The position numbers and the translations under genes are program-made. From positions 1 through 64,000 of the forward strand of contig JAZGUH010000925.1 in assembly GCA_037893225.1 (NCBI GenBank): 64,000 nucleotides of DNA, written 5' to 3'. The DNA comes from Hippasteria phrygiana. Taxonomy: Eukaryota > Echinodermata > Asteroidea > Valvatida > Goniasteridae. Shown here piece by piece: positions 31,505 through 42,271 of the stretch (within the stretch, counting starts at the first letter, position 1; each line of letters begins with the position of its first letter). The notes beneath the pieces are model-generated. The model saw only the letters and a list, made by a program, of their open reading frames with translations. It had not been told where the DNA came from and searched no databases.

Positions 31505-32085
31505 ACTGACTAGAGCAGCATTTAGTCAGTCAAAACATTGTACATGCCATCTCTAGCCAAAATTAATATGCCTCAGGTGACCACTGTAAGGATATAACTT
31601 GGTCAACATAGTACGTCGTTGAAGATGCTTAGCATTTTTATTACTTAATTTAAGTAATTGTCAAAGAAATTTTGCCCCCAAAAAGATGATTTTACTAAAA
31701 AAAAATAACAGGGACTTGGTTTCAGTCCCAATGCAGTCAAATTTGCATTTTTCATTTAGATTTTATGAGTTTACCTCTATTTGGTTGTGTACAGTTCTCA
31801 TTTAAAAGTGCAATGCAGCATTTGGTTGAGCTGACCAAACAATTGCAGGCATTGATGATAATACCTGTGCAAGTTGGAGCTCAATCCAGCATCGGGGTCA
31901 TACGAAAATTGTTGTGCAAAACCCGTTCTGTTTTAACAGAATGTTGACAATGTGCTATTTCAATTAATGAAACTGAACTTTTTTGGAGGCCTTAAGATAC
32001 ATTTTTGTGTCGCCTAGACGAATGTTTTGGGAGACACTTACCTGTCCTAAATTCTGTGTGACCGTGTGACCGTAGCTCTGTATGT

Positions 32086-33636
32086 ATGTTAACATTCAAA
32101 GGTAATGGTTCACCAACAGAACGTATCTCCCTGTTTATTGACAGTTTTCTCAAACCCCTCGTTCCACAGATGCCATCATACATCCATGACACCCCAGACT
32201 TCCTGCGCAAGCTGGAAGGAATCAAGAACAAGATTCCCAGCACAGCCATCATTGGTACTTCTGACGTCTCATCCCTGTACACCAACATCCCCCACGAGGA
32301 AGGTATTCGTGCTTGTTCCTCGGCCCTGGCCAAGGCAGGACACACAACCCCACCCATCAGTGATATTGGCACCCTCATGAGACTTGTACTAACCAAGAAC
32401 AATTTTTCCTTTCTAGGTAAACACTATCTACAGGTACACGGTACAGCCATGGGCACTCGCATGGCCCCCTCCTTTGCATGCCTCTTCATGGGCGACCTCG
32501 AAGAGCGCATGCTTGCCTCAGCACCATGTCGCCCCTGGGTATGGTGGAGATATATTGACGATGTATTTTTCATCTGGACCAGTGATCAGGACAGTCTGGA
32601 GACTTTCATTAATCACATTAATTCCTTCCACAGGACCATCAAGTTTACATCAGAGTATTCAGTGCATCAGACCAACTTCCTGGATGTCACCATCCGCAAG
32701 GAAGACGACTCGGTAACCACTGATCTGTATTCTAAACCCACAGACACCCACCAGTACCTCCACTCCTCCAGCTGTCACCCCAGGCATTGCAAGACAGGCA
32801 TAGCATTCAGCCAGGCACTCAGACTCAGAAGGATTTGTTCTAATAATTCTGACTTTTCCCATCATGTACAGGTACTGAAGAATAACTTGGTTGCCAGGGG
32901 CCACAGCTCCCGCCAAGTTCAACGTGCTATCGCCAGAGCCAAATCTATCACCAGAGATTTGGCTCTCAAGGAAAAGACGCCTAGCACTAATGCCGACCCC
33001 AAGATTCCCTTGGTCACCACCTTTCATCCCAGTCTCCCTCCCCTTCGTAAAATAACTAACGACAACCATCATATCCTTCATACTTCAGATCGCCTTGCCC
33101 GTGCCGCCCCTGACAACCCAGTATTGGCTTATAGGCGCCCCCGCAATCTACGAGACCTGATTGTTCAAGCCGAGGTCCCCACCTTGGCTGCATCCCCTCC
33201 CATACAGCATGGTACTTTTAAGTGCGATTCCAGGTGTGTTGTTTGCCAGACTCACATGCAGGAGTCTGACTCCTTTTCTGGCCATTCATCTGGAACTACT
33301 CACAGAACCAATGGCAACATCACTTGCAACACCTCTAATGTCATATATCTCATTTCTTGCAGGGTTTGTGGTATCCAGTATGTCGGGGAGACCAAGAACA
33401 TGCTCAAAAAGCGTTTCTATGGCCATCGGTCGACTGTGAACACCAAGAAAATGGACACCCCTGTTGGTCATCATTTCAACTTGCCTAACCATTCCATTTC
33501 TGATATGATTCTACAGGGCATAGAATCACTTGGCCACCGCAAGGACTCAGTTCGCCTCAGCCGAGAGAAAGTTTGGATGAAACGTCTTCGGACTATTCAA
33601 CCACATGGTCTCAACATCCAGGAAGGGAATGATTAA
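32086..33636 (+). CDS. Penelope-like retroelement: reverse transcriptase plus GIY-YIG endonuclease, 5'-truncated
   Basis: A 516-codon uninterrupted frame. It enters at NGSPTERIS, a motif inside the PLE reverse transcriptase, so the N-terminal part normally present is missing. RT signatures: TSDVSSLYTNIP (58-69, catalytic D60), HGTAMGTRMAPSF (118-130), YIDDVFF (156-162, D158/D159), NFLDVTI (197-203). A Cys-rich linker (C380, C384, C387) precedes the GIY-YIG nuclease: VIYLISC, CGIQYVGETK (428-437), with R443, H447, E494 and N510 as candidate active-site residues. Together these place it in the endonuclease-bearing PLEs (Penelope, Neptune and Poseidon type). No stop codon or frameshift is visible, so insertion is probably recent. 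The first Met at 32086 need not be a real start. Confidence 0.9.
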   Translation: MLTFKGNGSPTERISLFIDSFLKPLVPQMPSYIHDTPDFLRKLEGIKNKIPSTAIIGTSDVSSLYTNIPHEEGIRACSSALAKAGHTTPPISDIGTLMRLVLTKNNFSFLGKHYLQVHGTAMGTRMAPSFACLFMGDLEERMLASAPCRPWVWWRYIDDVFFIWTSDQDSLETFINHINSFHRTIKFTSEYSVHQTNFLDVTIRKEDDSVTTDLYSKPTDTHQYLHSSSCHPRHCKTGIAFSQALRLRRICSNNSDFSHHVQVLKNNLVARGHSSRQVQRAIARAKSITRDLALKEKTPSTNADPKIPLVTTFHPSLPPLRKITNDNHHILHTSDRLARAAPDNPVLAYRRPRNLRDLIVQAEVPTLAASPPIQHGTFKCDSRCVVCQTHMQESDSFSGHSSGTTHRTNGNITCNTSNVIYLISCRVCGIQYVGETKNMLKKRFYGHRSTVNTKKMDTPVGHHFNLPNHSISDMILQGIESLGHRKDSVRLSREKVWMKRLRTIQPHGLNIQEGND

Positions 33637-34110
33637 CTTTAAATTTTTCCCCCATTGTCATTTGTTTACAGATTATCCTCCTGGCAAAACACTCTTGGGG
33701 TCTCTTGGCCAAATGGTGTTGTCTTTCCATTTCCTGTTTATCCTTGCCACTTCTCTTTGTTCCTTTTCTTGCCCTATTACCACCTTCAATTCAAACCCCC
33801 CCCCCCCCTTCCTAACCACACTCCTTTGTCCATTTCCCCAGCTTCAACCTTCATCTTAATCCCTCCCCTCCTTCATCCTTACCCTAATCACACCTCTTTG
33901 TTCCTGTCTTTCTGGCTGTCCTTTCCTCTCCCTTTGATGTTTACCCACTGCCTATCTGCCATGCTCTTTTGCATCCCTCTTTTGTGTTTCTCCACCCACC
34001 CCCTCATGCATGTGTGTTCCCTACATGTTTGTTTCTTGTACTCTGTCATTCACCTTTGAGAAAGAACTTGCTTAAGTTCGAAACGTCAGGCCAGCTAATT
34101 TTTTGATTCA
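33637..34110 (+). mobile_element. 3' untranslated part of the Penelope-like element
   Basis: A pyrimidine-rich tract (about 33690-34050) follows the stop codon. It is followed by a small hairpin, GAACTT-GCTT-AAGTTC (34067-34082), and immediately GAAAC. PLEs often carry hammerhead-ribozyme sequences, and helix II followed by GAAAC is reminiscent of that core, but a CTGATGA box is not present before it. The 3' boundary is not defined. Confidence 0.45.
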
Positions 34111-34462
34111 AAGTTTAGGTTAAGTTTTTGGGAGAAAGTTTATAACATCTACATGCTTTCATGGATTTTGATGAAACTTATATGCAGTGACCATTGGGTG
34201 GGAAGGTGCAATTCTTGTAGGAATGCTGAGGTCAAAGGTCATGTAGGGGTCATTAGACGTCATTAGTATGTCCGTATGTATGTGGCGCATTTTGGTCGGT
34301 TTTACATGCTATACACTGTATATGATACCGTCAGCCACTAACCCAGACACGCTATCGAGGAGAGGAATGGAACCAATACCTACAAACGGTCAGAGAGCTG
34401 CTCAATCCACAAGGCAAAAATCTACGATAGACTTAACAGACGGCGTTATCTACAACCAAAGC

Positions 34463-35215
34463 TCCGGGGGATTCTCATTCGCCCATCTTAATGTGAGAAG
34501 TTTAATAAACAAATTTGACCAATTTAAAATTTTAATGTCTACAAATCCATTCGATATCATCTGTCTAAATGAAACTTTCTGCAATGCCTCAATCTCCGAC
34601 GACGGAAATCACATAACCAAATTTATCCATTGTCAGAAAAGACAGGAACCGGCATGGTGGTGGGGTTGCCATGTACATCCGAAACAATTTTACTTTTACT
34701 CGTCGTGAGGATCTTGAAACAGATGATGTCGAGTGCATATGGGTTGAAATTAAGTGTAAACAATGACAGCCTGTGCTTATTAGTTCTATTTATAGGCCAC
34801 CTTCAAGCTCTGTTGAATTCATTGATAAACTAAGTGATATTATTAATAAGGCCTCCTGTGAATGTAAAGAAATTATTGCAACTGGGGACTTTAATGATGT
34901 TTCAGTTGACGATGATAGTATGAACTCAAACCCAATTATTTCTTGTTTTGGTTTATTCCAATTGGCGCAACTCATACATATGACTCAACACGTGTCACTG
35001 AGTCCACTCAAACAATAATCGATCTCATTTTCAGCTCCCATCCAGAGCTAATAAAGGAATGTGGTGTATTACCAGTCCTAATCAGTGACCATTATCTTGT
35101 TTATGGTCAACATAGTTGGAAAACACCAAAAATTAAAGGTCGCTCAATAGATTTTCGATGTCTTACAAATATAGACAATGATGCATTTAAAGACGACCTC
35201 CTTAATGCACCATAG
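34463..35215 (+). pseudogene. LINE endonuclease domain remnants, frameshifted
   Basis: The AP-endonuclease region reads in pieces: 34463-34620 (AHLNVRSLINKFDQ, FDIICLNETF), then after a frame change GGGVAMYIRNN and TDDVECIWVEIK, then ISSIYRPPSSS to IIATGDFNDVS (34773-34960), and after another change TIIDLIFSS and LISDHYLVY (to 35215). The order of the motifs is correct for CR1/jockey endonucleases; the frame breaks show decay. Confidence 0.75.
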
Positions 35216-35365
35216 CAAGATGTACTGGACTCTTATGATGTTGATGAAGCGTGGTGCAAATGGCACTCCATATTTATTCGTATTATTAACTTTCATGCGC
35301 CAATCAAAACTAAACGTATTCGGGGTGCCTCTTTACCTTGGCTCGATTGCGAAATTCTTAAACTT

Positions 35366-36508
35366 ATGAGACAGCGGGATCGTGCACACAAAATCGCAAA
35401 ACGCTCAGGCTCACAGATCGATTGGGACTCTTACAAAAAGCTGCGGAACAATGTAACTAATAAAATCCGCACTAAGAAGAGCGAATACTATACATCAGCC
35501 ATAGAAGAAAATAGAAGCAATTCATCTATGCTATGGAAAAAACTAAAGGAGGTACTTCCTAAAAAACAGAAAATTGCTACAAATTCTATCACTTCCCCAA
35601 ATGGAGAAAATATTGACGATCCCACTGACATTGCTGATACATTAAATGAACACTTTTCTACAATAGGAAAACGTACAGCTAGAAATTGCCCATCGGGCGA
35701 ACTTGAAAACAATGATACCTACGCTTCTATTGTTGATTCTCTGGATGAACTTGAAGAATGCACTGTACCTAATATTACAGAAGAGTTCGTTCAAAAGCAA
35801 ATATCATCCATGTCGGTTGGGAAAGCAACAGGTCCGGATGGCATCAGTGTTAAAATGATTAAAATTGCTTCCCCTTATATTACTAAATCTTTAACTTATA
35901 TTTTTAACCTCTCCATAACATGCGAGCAATACCCTAAAGATTGGAAACACGCCTTGGTAACACCAATTCACAAGGGAGGAGATAAATGTAGTACAGGTAA
36001 TTATCGGCCTATTTCTATACTGCCAATTATCTCTAAGATTCTAGAAAGATGGGTGTACTCGGCAGTATATAGCTACCTCGATAATAGCAATTTGATACCT
36101 AGTTGCCGATCAGGATTTAGACCCTTGCACTCAACTGAATGCACTCTACACGATTTAACAAACAAGTGTTTTAAGGCTATGGAGCAAGGTGAAGTTACAG
36201 GTAGTGTGTTCATAGATCTCAGTAAAGCTTTTGATTGTGTGGAACATGTAATCCTACTAGGCAATTTGAAGAAGCTGAGTTTGTCATCTTCTGGAATTAA
36301 TTGGTTTAAGTCGTACCTAGGCGGTCGTAGTCAGTCTGTAAATATTAAGGGTACAATATCGAAGGTCTTGCCCATAGACATAGGCGTTCCACAAGGGTCG
36401 ATCTTAGGGCCACTTTTATTCATTGTTTATAGTAGTGATTTTCCATCCTGTATACCCCAAAATTGCAACTTATTTATGTATGCAGATGACTCCACATTTA
36501 ACTTGTAG
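35366..36508 (+). pseudogene. LINE reverse transcriptase domain
   Basis: An open frame of 380 codons with all the usual RT blocks: KATGPDGI (153-160), NYRPIS (212-217), FIDLSKAFD (282-290), GVPQGSILGPLLF (340-352) and MYADD (371-375). It stops at TAG directly after YADDSTFNL; the next RT block continues in another frame, so this is a frameshift and not a natural end. Confidence 0.85.
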
Positions 36509-36965
36509 CTCCTCTAGTATTAACGAAATAGAAAGGAACTTGAATGTAGCTCTTGCTAGTATTCACAACTGGTGCCAAAGAAAAAAACTAGCATTAAATG
36601 CCAACAAAACCAAATGTATCCTTAAATGTACCTCCCTCACCCCCTCAGCTGATATGTTTGCCACACTAAATTGGATTCCTTTTAAAGAAAGAGTTCAGTC
36701 CAAAAAGGCTATCTTTGTTTTCAAAAGCCTTAACAAAATGACTCCTTTGTACATGACAAATCTGTTCACACCACTTACAGTGATTCGTGAAACGCGACAA
36801 TCGACCCAAATGGCACTGAAAGTTCCTTTCGCCAAAAAGGAATGCTACGTGACAAGTTTCGCTGTGAGTGGTGCCAGTATATGGAATAATCTGCCTGAAC
36901 AAATGAGAACCATAAACTCCTTAAGTACATTTAAATCGGAGCTACGTAAAGCCATCTATCAGTGA
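36505..36965 (+). pseudogene. LINE reverse transcriptase C-terminal part with internal deletion
   Basis: Reads INEIERNLNVALASI, LALNANKTKC and then jumps to LNWIPFKERVQSKKAIFVFK, GASIWNNLPEQMR and FKSELRKAIY before a stop at 36965. In CR1/jockey proteins well over 100 residues normally lie between the NANKTK block and the L-W-x-P block, so a central deletion is inferred. Confidence 0.75.
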
Positions 36966-38236
36966 TATTTCTGTCATTTACGCTGATCTGCGGAGTTATA
37001 AACTTGGTTGCCAAAATACTTTGGAGCCGGATGGGAATTTCCCCTTGTTTTTCACCCTAAAAGGTTTTTTTCGCGGGTTTTTCGCCCATCCCGTAAATCA
37101 GCAATAGGCTTCTGGAGAGTTGAAAAGTTAACCGAAAAAAATTTATTTGTGTAAACATTATTGTATTTGTTTAAATATTTTGTATGAATGTGTAAATATT
37201 CAGTTTTAACTAATAATATGCAGGTCCCCAATGGAAACCAGTTTTAAACTGTTTGGGCACACCCTGGGTAAAGAAATGTAATAAATATATAAATAAAAAA
37301 TACCTGTAGTCAGTGCTTCTTATCTAGCGAGCACTCCCAAAACTTTTTCAAACTAGTTCTTGATGTCCTAGCGAACATACAGAGCATCCTCTCCCTGTTA
37401 GGCAAATTGTACAACTGCAGCAAAGTCTCTTGCTCAAGGACACAAGCACCGATATTCTTCTCTCCATTTGTACCAACTTTCTAAATTAACATCTACTACT
37501 GCACATAGGTAAATACTATTTATTACTGCAATTTATACTTCAGTATTTATTTCTGGCACTTCCAATTGTGCATGTTTATTTTTTTACATTAAGAACCCAT
37601 GGCCATGTCTTTCTTTTTCATTCGTTTATCCCTAACAGTCCCAGATCCTCTGATTTTAATATGATTTTGCATGCACCCTAGGGGGTTAGGTTAAGTTAGG
37701 ATTTGACTAAATACAAACAGCGCTTTAAAATTGTGTGCACTATGTGAAATAAGATATTTTACCAGCCTGACACTATGAACATCTAACAAAAGAAAAACGG
37801 TACACTAACAATGAACATCCATTGTTACTTGGCACTACATCCATTGTTACTTGTTCACAGTGTGAGCACCTCAAACACTGTGTACGTCCTTTACATGTTT
37901 GGTTTGGCTTGGCTGTTTTTTATGTAATTTTTCTCTTTTGTGTACATCCCCAGCTAACACATTGATGTTTTGATTACGTGGTATAAATGTTATGTGTAAT
38001 GTTGTGATGATATTACGAAATAATGTTATGGCGACGTGGTCTTGCAAACGTTTTAGTGATACCTACATGACATTAATGAAAAAACGTTGGTGCGATGTTT
38101 TCATAACGTTTCAAAATGTTTACATATATTGCGCATGAAATATTAATTTGACATCGTAAAAATATTTCATGGGCAATGTTTTGTGTGGTATAGTGTGCAA
38201 TAAATGTTTCCCCCATCAAATCATGTTTTAAATGTA

Positions 38237-38415
38237 CAGTCGAACACCTTTATAACAAGGTCCTTGGGACTTTACAATTTACCTTGTTATAACAGGTACC
38301 TTGTATTATCAGTAATGGAAAACAAAGAAAAACAAAGACTCGGGACCTTTTTTTGTTTTCCTTGTTATAAGCAGGATGTTGTATTAACAGTGCTCTTATT
38401 ATCAGGGTTCGGCTG
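38237..38415 (+). mobile_element. pogo/Tigger-like MITE, 179 bp
   Basis: TA at 38235-38236 and 38416-38417; ends CAGTCGAACACCTTTATAAC and its partial complement TTATCAGGGTTCGGCTG. Related in its termini to the larger element only 41 bp downstream. Confidence 0.7.
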
Positions 38416-38457
38416 TACATTGTATTTTCATTGTGTCAATTGTGAAGATACGTGGTA

Positions 38458-39713
38458 CAGTCGACTCCCGTTATAACGAGGTCCGGCGGACTTTCACAAT
38501 TCTGTCGTTATAGCCGGAACCTCGCTACAACCGGAGCGCATTTTTTCCCATTCGTTGTGCACAAGTTACGTGCTACTTGTATTTGTACATATGCGCGCCT
38601 GTTGTAATCGTGTAACGCACGTCCGAACTCATGAAAAGATGAACGTATGTTGGTATGTACGTCTGTTATTATACTATTTAACTGATGGTGATGAATAAAA
38701 TATACCTTTAAGAGTACATTGTGTAATATTTGACGACCTGAATCCAGAGGAGAAGTCATCATCGCTGAGAAGAATCGCCGAGAAGCATTTGCTGGAATCG
38801 GACAAGAGAGGGCGCCAATATTACTTCCGGGTTTTAGTGTCTCTTCGGATGTGAAATTATAATTTTTGTTGTTGACTTTGTGGAGTAATTGGGGATTGTT
38901 TCTGGAGGGATTCTTTTAAGTTTTTATAATTTCGGATTAACCTATGTTTTTTTGGTGGGGCATTTAAAGTTTCTGGGACAACTGTTTTCAGTGGGACTTT
39001 CTTTTTGGCGGGGGGGGGGTTGTTGAGATGATTTTTAAAACTTCATATTCCCAGTTTGCCCAGATTGACACGCAATAACAAAAGATATGGTGCATTTTTT
39101 TCTAATGCATTTTTTAATAGCCACAAGCCAACAATAAGCGAGCAATTACGCACCCGATGTTCGGGCGGCAGCACTAAAGGCTATTCTAGATCCTTACAAT
39201 GATAACACTTATCTCCTGAGCGCCCCCTATTGTCCGTTAAAAAGCATTTGGCGGCGTAGTGCCGCAGTCGTGAGCCTGGTCATGCTAAGGGAAACCGCAG
39301 CGGGGGGATTAGCGACTAGACCTACTGTGCTGATTATTTAAGATCGGCGAGATGAAATAACGTTGGGTTGAAGTCCTTACAAAGGTACATTGATGGGTGA
39401 AGCTTAGGTGCGTTGCCTGAATTAGGAAAACGGGAGCATGATGCCCGTATCGGGACAAAAGGTTTGTCGTTGACAAGCTGCAGTGTCCGTAGTTTTGAAA
39501 AGATGTCGTTGTAAATGGGTTGAGAACAATGGTTTTGCTCGCCTGGGGTCGGCCAAAATCGTCGTTTTAGCCGGAGTCTCGTAATGTCCGTGCCCGTAAT
39601 AACCAAATATTTCTCCATAGTAATGTACACGAATTGATCGGGACTGGGAGAATGTGCTCGTTACATCCGGGATATCGTTATGACCGAGCTCGTTATATAA
39701 TGGGAGTCGACTG
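38458..39713 (+). mobile_element. pogo/Tigger-like non-autonomous element, 1.26 kb
   Basis: TA on both sides (38456-38457, 39714-39715). Left end CAGTCGACTCCCGTTATAAC, right end the inverted TTATATAATGGGAGTCGACTG. These resemble pogo/Tigger (Tc1/mariner superfamily) termini. No transposase motif was found in the interior. Confidence 0.75.
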
Positions 39714-40328
39714 TACATGTTTTGTCGGGGGCTTATTATATGCGGAGAATCGTTGAGGCACTAATTGGGCCCAGGCTGTATGGGCATGGTTTTTATGAAG
39801 TATGCTAGTCGATTGGGTATTAAAGTAGAATCTTTCCCGTTCATTTAACTTTGAAGTAAACTACTTTATTCATCCTTATTTGGCAAAATCCTCAGTGTTA
39901 AGCAATTCCATAATGTCCACGAATGTTTGGGAGCCAAAACTGACGGAAATAATGCATGATATAAATATTGAAGATAGCGCTTCAAAATAATGTAGGGACC
40001 AGGAACCAGTCTATACAGCCAAAAACCTGACTCATGTCAATGGAGGGCGCTATTTTGCTTGCACAGGCAATCGAAATTTTTAAACACTAAAAAAAAAGGA
40101 AAATCATCGAAATCATTCGAAGGTCGAAATTTAAAGCTGAGCGCTGATGTTGCATTTCGCCCTACGAGTACGACGATGCACGTCCTACATGTACGCATTT
40201 CCAGGTAAGGGTGATTAGTGTGGCCCTGTTCCCTATAACCATGAAGGCCATGAATCTACTTTTTGGTTATTAATATTACTTATTAGAATTGCCAAACTAG
40301 TTAGCGACATTACAAACCAACAGGGGAA

Positions 40329-40579
40329 GGGCCCAATTTCATGGCTCTGCTTACTGTTAGCGAAAAATCCTCGCTTACTGTAGCAGAAAATTCTGTGCTT
40401 ACGGCAAGCTTATTTCACGCGTTAGCGGGAAATTTTTGCTCCTGAGCATGCGTACATCCCGTAACTAAGGATTCTGTGCTTACACTAGTTACAGGGTTAG
40501 CGCAGAATTTGTCTGTTAGCGCAAAATGGTGATCGTAAGCACGGAAAGCTGTGGTTAGCAGAGCCATGAAATTGGGCCC
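40329..40579 (+). mobile_element. MITE family GGGCCCAATTTCAT, best-preserved copy
   Basis: Ends GGGCCCAATTTCATGGCTCT and AGAGCCATGAAATTGGGCCC, both followed inward by GCTTA/TTAGC. The body has tandem GCTTACTG.TAGC(A)GAAAAT words. Confidence 0.8.
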
Positions 40580-40821
40580 AGGTATGCCGTAAATAAAGGG
40601 AAGGGTTTTAGTTTTTGAGGGAAGTTTTGGGGTAAAGTGGTGATGAGGACGACAAAACGCAACGCGAAGATGGCGATCACCGCGTGCGACGACATGTAAC
40701 CTCGATGTTCCGGTTTTCGAGGGTGTAAGGATTTATGCCAAGCAAGAGAAAAACTCGGACAAAAGCAAACTTCATTTAAGTATTCTCCCGACTGTCACCG
40801 AATCTTGAATTATGATCACGC

Positions 40822-40894
40822 CTAGCTTGAAAATTCCAGCTCTAGGCTCAAGATTCTACGAATCTTGAGCCTAGAGCTGGAATTTTCAAGCTAG
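40822..40894. repeat. Perfect 34-bp hairpin with 5-nt loop
   Basis: Arms 40822-40855 and 40861-40894 are exact complements (CTAGCTTGAAAATTCCAGCT and on), loop CTACG. GATCACGC occurs just before and just after the hairpin (40815 and 40895). Confidence 0.9.
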
Positions 40895-41352
40895 ATCACG
40901 CTTGTAGTTGCCACGAGTGGCAATCGTTTCAACTCACCGAACGCGCGTCATGCAGCAGAAGCAGTACCTGTTTTCGAGGTTAATAAAAAAACGTAAAAAT
41001 CTATGGCGGTGTCCCATCCCAACTACCCAAAGAAATCGATATTTTGGGTACCTTTCATCCCAAGTGGTATATTCCGGACATTTTAACTGAGAAAACAAAT
41101 AAACAATCAAAGTTTAAGCGGCTTTTTCTAATGTTTAATTATTTTCACACATTTATTTTCACTTCCAATGGTTGACAATTCAGTTTGGAAATAATTTAAT
41201 ATAGTTATTTTACACTTGGGCTTTTTCTGAGATATTCCACTCCCTAGGGTGTGTGGAAAATCATATTAAAATTGAAGGATTCAGGACTGTTAGGGTTAAG
41301 GAATAAATATAATTCCTTCAAAGTTTCCATTCATTAATTTCAGTTAAGTTTA

Positions 41353-41700
41353 GTGCAATACATTTTTAATTACCCACCCATATACCTTCCCCTCCCATTC
41401 CTGCTCCCACCTTCCCATGCCCCACCCACAAATTCTGTAGCTACCTCTCCCTTCCCCCACCCCTCATCCTTACCTCAGTGTTTTTCTTGCCTCCCCCTCC
41501 CCTCCCTGTCACATTCCCTTCCCCCATCCTGGCATCCTTCTATCTTCTTTTTTGTTCACCAACCTCCCTGTGACCACTCCCTTACATTGCCAGGCCTTCT
41601 CAATGTTTGCCCACTTAGTTTTATATCGGTTTCCTATGTACTAATAATACATTTTTTTCTTGTGGTTTTGTATTTTGTAATGTCCTGTCATTAAATCCTT
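41353..41700 (+). repeat. Pyrimidine-rich tract, possible PLE 3' remnant
   Basis: C/T-rich with CCTCCC, CTTCCC and CCACCC words, much like the Penelope-like element's 3' tract at 33690-34050. No coding part is attached. Confidence 0.3.
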
Positions 41701-41970
41701 TTATGCCAAAGACCGGTTCATACTTAATGCGAATTTGTCTGGGTAATGGGTATCATGAAATCAATGACATCATGAAATTTGCTTTGCTTTTGCATTCGTG
41801 TGAAATATGAACAGGCCAAGTTGAATTTGGATGAATGGCAATAAAGTTTTTTTTTTTTACCAATTTTGACACTGTTTATGTATCCTGGGTAAATATCTAC
41901 TCCCCCCCCCCCAAAAAAAACACCCCAAAAAACACCTAAATTCTCAAACTGAACCACCTCAGAAGCATTC

Positions 41971-42271
41971 TCATTCTTCAGGTGTGATGTGGCAGGGGCA
42001 ATAAAATGTATCACTCGCCCTCAGCCTGGCAACCTTTGTATTGTATCTTAGATGAACCCAGTGTCTACAACTGTCATACATGCACTGTCCCCAAGATGTA
42101 AAGTACAGGGAATTGGCAAGTTCCTTTGGTCTAAACTTGTGACAGACGCAGCAGCTTTCGCCATAGTCACTTTCATCACTAGATTCGCTTGACAGATTTT
42201 GCCACCGAAGACTTGTAGCTCCGGAGGTCGAAGGTCCAGGTTGTGCTGTGGGCGACACATTTCTGCAGAAT
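41971..42271 (-). pseudogene. PHD-like zinc-finger tail, terminal exon of an unknown (transposase-like) protein
   Basis: Minus-strand frame of about 95 codons ending in a stop: a Ser/Asp/Glu linker (SSESSDESDYGE), then CCVCHKFRPKEL, FTSWGQC, CRHWVHLRYNTKV and FYCPCH. The C-x2-C, C-x4-C, W-V-H-L and C-x-C spacing is PHD-like. The Cys expected after HL(R/K)(F/Y) appears replaced by Asn. A TTCTGCAG acceptor on the minus strand at 42264-42271 suggests it is the last exon of a gene lying to the right. Such fingers often end pogo-type transposase proteins. No upstream exon was found. Confidence 0.5.

Larger units (their letters stand above)
34330..37302 (+). mobile_element. CR1/jockey-clade non-LTR retrotransposon (LINE), broken
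   Basis: Starts with an apurinic endonuclease domain (HLNVRSLINKFDQ, ICLNETF, then AMYIRNNF, ISSIYRPP, IATGDFND in shifting frames). The RT domain follows in one frame and a C-terminal piece ends at 36965. The 3' UTR finishes with an A/T-rich tail (TAATAAATATATAAATAAA) near 37282-37300, as LINEs do. At least three frame changes and one internal deletion make it inactive. Exact clade (CR1, L2, Rex, Crack) is not resolvable by eye. Confidence 0.85.

Noticed and set aside
41353..41694. 113-codon Pro/Leu/Ser-rich frame
   Set aside because: Translation of a pyrimidine-rich non-coding tract; similar tract follows the Penelope-like ORF.
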